Below, one piece after another: positions 57,821 to 64,000 of a stretch of DNA of 64,000 nt. The translations under genes were made by a program, and so were the position numbers. The number at the start of each line of letters is the position of its first letter. Within the stretch, counting starts at the first letter, position 1. The notes under the pieces were generated by a model, which was not told the DNA's origin, did no database searches, and saw nothing but the letters and a program-made list of their open reading frames with translations. This DNA is from Coriaria nepalensis (lineage: Eukaryota; Streptophyta; Magnoliopsida; Cucurbitales; Coriariaceae), in contig CP114486.1 of NCBI GenBank assembly GCA_027186245.1, positions 9,128,501 to 9,192,500 of the forward strand. Reading direction: 5' to 3'.

Positions 57821-59500
57821 TTAAGAGTATGTCACTCCTATAATTATCATGAAGATTAGCGATATGAGACACGTAACTCCTAAACGCTTCACTATTATAT
57901 ATTATCTATAGTCATTATAATTTGTACTAAGTTTTGATAATTAATTCTAATTTCCTCTATTTCTTATTAGTGGCGATTGAAAAGGACATAAGAAAAAATA
58001 TAGAGAGAATTTAAAATATCAACCCTACCTAATAGTTTTATTTACAAAATATACTCTAGATAAAGTTTCCTGATGACCTTATTTCCATTTGATAACTTAA
58101 ATAACAAATTTAAATATATACATTTACTAAAAATTACTTACACTTGTTTATTTATCTTTTTTGTTCAAATCTCAAAAGTAAAGAAAAATGGTTCTCGCAC
58201 AAACCTAAAATCGTCGAGCAGAACCTCATTCCTTCTTCCAATTTGCAACTGTTGAAGAAGTAACCTCTTTAATTCACAACCCTCTGGTTCGCAATCCATA
58301 GGAATCAAACTCATCTGATAAGAACCCAACATAATTCGAAAACTCTGATTTGCAACCCATCACAACTGATCGAAAAAGAAATTGTTCGTACTCGATCAAA
58401 TCTGATGAAAATACTGATAGAAGGTTTACATAAGATATTACGGTAGGTTCGCATGAAAAGGAAGAGCAGAGATTGAAATTGGCATAAAAATCAATTCCGA
58501 AAAATAGTTATCTTAGTCATCAAGTATGCGACTTAAGAGTTAGGGTTGTTTGTATTTTTTTTTCTTTGAAATTAATTGAAAATATTATGAAATATTGATT
58601 TCATGCATTTTCGAATAATTATACATATTTGGAATTGAAATTGTTGAGGATTTATTATCCTCGAGACAATCGAGCAATTCTGTATAAACAACTCGATGGC
58701 TCTACATATGCCATTAGGCTATTAAGTATTAGAGTCTTTTATTATCATTATTTTCTTTTAATTTTCAATTTAATTTTATACTCTTTAACTTATATATACA
58801 ATAGTAATATTATTTGTTTAAATTTTTTTCATTTTAAGAAGAACAAATTCAGTCCATTGTGAGCTAAACCCATAATTAGCCAAGATATTTGTTTCAAGAT
58901 CTACATATAGTAATGTAAGAAGTCATGATTGTTGGTATAAGATCTATTAGCCAATACCCAAAATATTAAAATATGTTATTTTAGAAGATGGGATTATGTA
59001 ACGTAAATAAATTTTTTTCCCCAAAACTTCGCTTAAAAAATAACTAACCCAAAACTTTTTAAAGACTAATCTAAACTCCTGAAGGAAATTAATAATAACC
59101 CCTAAAATTGTTAATTTTAGATAGAATTAGTCGAGGCCATATTAGTACGACAGTATCTCCCCTAAATGGTAAAGGTAGCTCGCTTCCTAAAGGCTAAAGG
59201 TAGGTTAAGGCAAAACTCGCTTCCAAAATCTCCGACGAGTTTTAACATACTTCCAGCCGGAACTGGTAAGTGGCTGGTAGCGAGTCTAGTGACTGGAACT
59301 CCAACCATTTAGAATTCTCAATCATGCTGTTAGACTTAGCAATTGGTTTAATAATGGAAAATACCCAAATATTGTTCCTTTTCTGTTCTTCCTTCCCTCT
59401 TCTCGCGATACAAGCAGCGATTGTTTTGATGACATGCAATCTTCGATTTCCTGAGTTATTTCGTTCCTGAACTTACAATCTTATTTTTCTTTTCCTTGCA
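57821..59500. other. Intergenic DNA and upstream region of the FHA gene
   Basis: Mostly AT-rich without a gene. A donor-like CTG|GTAAGTGG near 59264-59272 and the acceptor TTTCCTTGCAG at 59491-59501 suggest a 5'UTR exon ending near 59266 and a leader intron of about 230 bp. Transcript evidence would decide this. Confidence 0.4.
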
Positions 59501-59640
59501 GTATATTTCTTCAGCAAATTGAAAGCCAAATTTAGGCTTTTTGATTCAACCTTAGAAGGGTAGAGGTATATGTGACTTGGAATCTCAGGCCCACTATATA
59601 TCTATTCTAATGCATTATTCTGCTGCAAATATCATAGAGA

Positions 59641-61563
59641 ATGTATGGAAGAGCAAGCCTCGGTAGATTTAAGAAAGCACAGATTTCAGAACCATTCTCA
59701 GTAACCCTAGATTCAGCTTCTAGAAACAACAGTCATCATCAATCTTCTAATAAAGCAGATCAACAGCCAATATTGGTTCCATATTCACAATCACCAACTT
59801 CTATAGCTAAAACCCAATCCCCCGTTCCTCAAAACCATGTTGGGGTTGGAGTTGAGGCAGCCCCATTTGTGGGGCCTGCGCAGCAGGGGATGCAAGTTGG
59901 AGGGAGCCAGTCTACCTGGCAGCCACCCGACTGGGCCATTGAGCCTCGCCCGGGCGTGTATTATCTTGAGGTCTTGAAAGATGGTGAGGTTCTTGATCAG
60001 ATCAGTTTGGATAAGAAGAGACATATATTTGGGAGGCAGTTCCATACTTGTGATTTTGTGCTTGATCATCAATCAGTTTCTCGTCAGCATGCTGCTGTTA
60101 TTCCTCACAAGAATGGCAGGTCAGATAAATTGTTATTATCTTTTATTTTTTGTTATTACTTTTTATTTTTTATTTTTTTGCATAATTTTTATGATTTGAA
60201 CTGCATTCAACTAAGCCCTTAAGTTTGACGATGTATTTTCATAGTAGTAAGTTATCGGTATTGCTTTTTAGGTTCATTAGTTAGTTTCATTATATCTCTG
60301 AAGATTATCTAGGAAGAAGAAAGATCCTTACAAACATGTTTGGTAATGTTGACTGCTTAGTTCTGCTCCAGGTAGCATAGTTTTCTAGAGAAATACTTGG
60401 TTGAGCTTGATACATACCCAATGTAGTGTATCAAATATGTTGTGTTGTTTGAGGATTCGTATTATTCAGGATAAAATTATGTTTATGATAACACTAGAAT
60501 TAGGCATTTTCTATTTGTTCCGTGAACATTCTTCTTCCTCCCCTTCTTTTTCTCTTCGCAGTAGATTCAATGTTCTTTAACAGAAACATCACCAATAATA
60601 GAGTAGGTTTACCACAGTCTTCATATAATAGGGGAAGAACTTCCATCACTATCTACATTTCAATTCAAACACATGTCTAAAATGCCAACCAATATTCCTT
60701 TTATTTCCATTTGTAGAAATATTTCTTATTTCAATTCTTCGTATTTTCATCTCTTCCACAGCATATATGTAGTTGATTTGGGATCTGCACATGGAACATT
60801 TGTTGCAAATGAGCGTTTAACTAAAGATTCTCCCACAGAACTAGAAATTGGGCAATCTTTGAGATTTGCTGCATCAACAAGAACTTACATCTTAAGAAAA
60901 AACAATGCAGCTCTTTTTCCTCGCCCTCCATCGCTCAAAGAAATCAATCTACCTCCAGCTCCGGACCCATCTGATGAAGAAGCTGTCGTTTCTTATAACA
61001 CACTTATAAACCGTTTTGGTCTTAACAAATCTGATCTATTGTCCAATTCTAACATCCCTGGTGATCAGAACCAGAAATCTGAGAGACCATCCAAAAGAAT
61101 TAAGAAGATGAGAGTTGCTTTTAGGGATCAAGTTGGAGGAGATCTGTTTGAAGTTGTTGGGATTTCAGATGGGGTAGATGTGGACAGACAACCCGGCCTT
61201 GTTGGTGTGAAAGAAGGTAGTCTAGTTGGGAAATATGAATCCCTTGTTCAAACTACAGTTATACCTAAAGGAAAAGGACTTTCTTCTTTCATGGAAGAAA
61301 ATAGTGTTTCAAGAAAAGGGGTGACTGATAAATTACAGGAAGTGTTGAATAATGTCAAAACTCCGGCTAAAGGTGGTGGTGGTATTTATGATGACCTTTA
61401 TGGATATTCACTTCCAGGAAAGTTGGGTTCTTCTTGGGCTAAACCGGCCTCTCCTTCAGATTATGGAGGTAAAGAATCGAGCGGAAAATCTGATAATAGC
61501 TCCGTAACTATTGAAAATGACAATGGTGATAGAGATGATGATGATGATTTATTTGGCGACTAA
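59641..61563 (+). CDS. Plant NIPP1-type protein: FHA domain plus PP1-docking RVxF motif (426 aa, 2 exons)
   Basis: Exon 1 is 59641-60119 and exon 2 is 60762-61563. The GT-AG intron splits the Ser codon in NGS-IYVVDLGSAHG, and 1281 coding bases give 426 residues. Residues 1-100 are a low-complexity Ser/Gln/Pro leader. The FHA domain (about 107-207) has Gly131-Arg132 (HIFGRQ), Ser147-x-x-His150 (SVSRQHA) and His170-Gly171-Thr172 (SAHGTF), the phosphothreonine-binding signature. A basic PSKRIKK segment leads into Arg277-Val-Ala-Phe280, a canonical RVxF protein phosphatase 1 docking motif. The tail ends in an acidic DDDDDLFGD. Order and motifs match nuclear inhibitor of PP1 (NIPP1/PPP1R8) and its Arabidopsis homologue AT5G47790, a nuclear PP1 regulator tied to splicing factors in animals. 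The intron contains the Met at 60673 that could mislead a gene caller. Confidence 0.93.
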
Positions 61564-62360
61564 TTTTGAGCCATGAGAAGGACTTTTTGGGATGGTTTTA
61601 TGTGGAGACTGAATGGTGCTGATTTGTGTCATTGGGATAATTACTGTTGTAATTTATCAGCAATTTTTTTCCTTTGTGGTTGAATGTCAAAGAAAGGATT
61701 TGAGCTTCCAGGTTGGATAAGAATTCTTACTCTGCCTCAATTTTGTATATTGTAGAGGAAAAGCCAAGAGTTTTGAGTGGTAACTAAAACGGTCTTACGA
61801 TTTCTTAACTTTGCTTTTATTTATTTATTTATATATTTTGGGGATTGACTTTTAAGACTGTAAAGTAATGATCTTGTCTAGGGTGGAATTCGTCTTTCTT
61901 GCTTGATGATTCAATTGGCCGTATTCTTATTTCCAAAAATTGACCCAATTGAAAAGTAAAAAAATGGAAAATCGCGAATCATTATTAAAAGAATAAGGTC
62001 ATATAATCTTTTAGTCCTACTATTTTGGTTTTCGTATTTTGAATTGTATTTGTAAATTTTTTTGTAAAACATTATAATCCTTACACTAACACATTTTTCT
62101 GCTTTAGTACTTGTATGTATGTCTGTTAATATTTTGACGGTGAGAATGAAGGAGGTGAAATTTTCTATAAACTTTGGTTCTCATGAAAAATTTTGTAGAG
62201 GAAGATGAAATTTTCTATAAGCTTCTCTTAGGATGATGATATGGGATTATATTCGAACACCTCTTCTTCTCTTCATCGTTTCTCAAGAAATAAAATTTCC
62301 TTATGAAATTCTGAAATTAGAGCATCGGTCAATCCTATATCAATTGAAGGAACCTTTCTG
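61564..62360. other. 3' flank of the NIPP1-like gene
   Basis: The first 200 bp or so are T-rich and probably include the 3'UTR. No gene is recognised beyond it. Confidence 0.4.
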
Positions 62361-62526
62361 CCCCAAACCACCATCATAGCGCTTCCCTGCTTGGCCCATG
62401 GAAGATGCCGCACAAGACTGTGAAATTAAGGCAAACCCATTTGCTCCCAACCACCATTATAGCGCTTCCCTCCTTAGCCCATCGAAGATGCCGCGGACTA
62501 TGAAATTAAGGCAAACCCATTTGCTC
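62361..62526 (+). repeat. Two-unit tandem repeat, about 82 bp per unit
   Basis: AACCACCAT(C/T)ATAGCGCTTCCCT, GCCCAT(G/C)GAAGATGCCGC and TGAAATTAAGGCAAACCCATTTGCTC recur in the same order at 62365 and 62447, about 95% alike with one short indel. The GC content exceeds the neighbourhood. No frame is recognised. Confidence 0.8.
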
Positions 62527-62819
62527 TACGGTTAACCAATTCATCGTGCTTTTTTTAAACTATCGTTTTTATTCTCTTTCAATTTTATTCAAAATAATTT
62601 TATCATACTCCCAAAATCGGGATAGAGATTTTTCCTGATCCTGACGGGACTCTCCCCAAAATTCCCTGTTCTGATTCCGTTGAGCTCGGGACTAAAATTG
62701 TACCACCCATATCAATAATGTTACCGTTAGTGTTACCGGTCCCAGTTATATTATAAAGATGAGATGAGAACTTAAACAGGAAGAAAAAATGAAACTTACA
62801 ATTCATATTTTTTTAAGAG

Positions 62820-63990
62820 CGCGCAGGCATCCTTTTAAACATGCAGAAAAAAACTCGTAAAGAAAATGCTAAAAGCTAAAGCTACTTTTAGAAAACTTTG
62901 TCGGAAAATAAGTACGAATAGGATAAACTACTTTCTTTAAAGTTGGAAGATATTTCCAAAAAGCAGATGCTAGCTGTCAAGCATGTGTGTCCTTATTTTG
63001 ATGGAGTCAACCGGTCCCGCAGTAGCTAGTAGAAATAAGATCAAAGGATCATTTTCCCTTTACCTTTCTCTGCCTTTTTGAAGGAGAATATTTCTTCTTA
63101 AGAGGAGTATAATCCTAGTATGGATCTTGTGAGTCTTAAAAAATTTCCAAGTCTGAGTCAATATCCAAAGCTACATCTTTGGTGGAGCAAACTCCTTCGG
63201 CGAGAAATTGTTTTATCTTTTCTTTAGAGAATTGAGATTCAACTTCCTTAACTTCTATTCCAGAAGGAAGGCATATTTTTGATGCGCCGGCAACTGGTAA
63301 ATTTTTAAGGATCTTTAGAATTCCATTATTATAGAATACACTCTAGAGATTATCAAAGAGATATTTATCCCACCATTTGATGTAGTAAGTTCTTACTAGT
63401 CATAGGATATCAGGAGAGACCTGGCAAGGAGCATCCTCGTCATATCAAGTCTTATAATCCTATTTAACTATCCAAGGAATTCTGTAAATTGATTGGAACT
63501 TGATAACTGAGGCAAGATATCCCTTTGAAATCTCGTTCTCTATATAGAATAAATCAAAACCATGTAGGAAAATCTACTTGATCAGTGTAGAAAGTTACAC
63601 ACCAGTTGTGATTATGCTTGTTATTCTGAATTAGTAAGATCTGACTCTAAGCATTCAAAAAATCGTAATAGTCCGAGCGGCGAGGTTCTCTTTCATAGTG
63701 CCTCATTTCGGGGGGGGGGGGGGGGGGGGGGGGGGTCCTTTTAACCACTCTGAAGGTATGATGACTTTAATAATTCTTAATTTTGAGAAAGCTACCTATT
63801 ATTCTTGAACTTCATGTCCAGAGTAATGTACTCAGATTCTTCAAGAATTGAAACGAACCAAATCTAGGATTTTGGAAATAACTCTGGTTTCAAGTGTTCA
63901 CGTAGATATATTTACGTGCTACATCCCACACACCTTCTTGGTTTTCAATTTCTTGGACATCTTCTTCCTCTATCGGACAAAGCATCTCAT
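62820..63990 (-). pseudogene. Unassigned polyprotein-like relic
   Basis: The minus strand at about 63300-63080 reads continuously as LPVAGASKICLPSGIEVKEV, then SQFSKEKIKQFLAEGVC and ALDIDSDLEIF, with two stops, followed by a basic PLKKKYSPSKRQRK. Upstream (63440-63340) TYYIKWWDKYLFDNL is readable. The combination of a WWDK-type segment and a basic Ser/Lys tail recalls structural polyproteins of plant retroelements or integrated pararetrovirus-like sequences. I could not assign a family, and no RT or protease is in the window. The window ends inside it. Confidence 0.35.
63710..63735 (+). repeat. 26-bp G homopolymer
   Basis: CATTTC is followed by 26 consecutive G bases and TCCTTTT. This is rare in AT-rich plant DNA and lies within the relic above. 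It may be a true slippage tract or an assembly artefact. Confidence 0.85.
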
Positions 63991-64000
63991 CGCAAATCTT

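Noticed and set aside
60673..60761. An upstream ATG at 60673 as the start of a separate 296-residue gene
   Set aside because: The segment lies in the intron of the NIPP1-like gene. Splicing at CACAG|C (60761/60762) restores the FHA domain in phase, and the separate frame would start mid-domain.
1..64000. tRNA, rRNA, CRISPR or bacterial-type operon features
   Set aside because: By eye, no cloverleaf-like A/B box pair, rRNA block, regular spacer array or gene run without introns was convincing. The TGGTATCAGAGC sites are retroelement primer-binding sites, not tRNA genes.

Overview
The window is nuclear DNA from a eudicot plant that I cannot place to species. It is AT-rich, its genes carry GT-AG introns, and most of it is decayed transposable-element sequence. 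It also holds a nuclear copy of plastid DNA. Only four genes look intact: a universal-stress-protein-like gene (14301-15525, 4 exons, +), two intronless berberine-bridge-enzyme-like (BBE-like) flavoprotein genes (37099-38718 and 52233-53852, both +), and a plant NIPP1-type FHA-domain gene (59641-61563, 2 exons, +). Three gene relics can be read: a PsbP-domain protein 1 (PPD1) pseudogene (2044-3322, -), a germin-like protein pseudogene (24331-25119, -) and a second germin-like 3' fragment (21925-22165, -).

Layout. 1-4 kb: unassigned DNA and the PPD1 pseudogene. 4.4-5.7 kb: a large hairpin whose loop is degenerate telomere-like TTTAGGG DNA. 5.7-11.3 kb: two 5' halves of one Ty3/gypsy family facing each other tail to tail, each with its own LTR and primer-binding site. 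11.3-13.4 kb: a copia remnant. 14.3-15.5 kb: the stress-protein gene. 15.5-21.6 kb: a partial tandem duplication ending in a DUF1985-like transposon gene, with an 851-bp hAT-type element inside the second copy. 21.9-25.2 kb: germin relics around a foldback element. 25.7-35.3 kb: copia, LINE and NUPT (plastid rpl22-rps19) fragments. 36.8-53.9 kb: the BBE-like tandem pair, separated by two CACTA (En/Spm) transposon copies and a smaller insertion. 55-56.6 kb: another copia remnant. 59.6-61.6 kb: the NIPP1-like gene. 62-64 kb: tandem repeats, a 26-bp G run and an unassigned polyprotein-like relic.

How the genes relate. The four intact genes do not form a pathway. The BBE-like pair is the only functional cluster: the two encode 539-residue secreted flavoproteins with both FAD attachment residues, and they share promoter-proximal sequence. 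They differ at two positions expected to matter for catalysis, Glu versus Gln at residue 439 and Ile versus Val at residue 183. The most unusual items are this divergence, the inverted pair of retroelement halves sharing one nonsense codon, the telomere-like hairpin, the plastid insertion, and the hAT insertion whose empty site survives in the neighbouring duplicate. I found no CRISPR array, tRNA, rRNA or bacterial-type system, and no evidence for a wholly new system.
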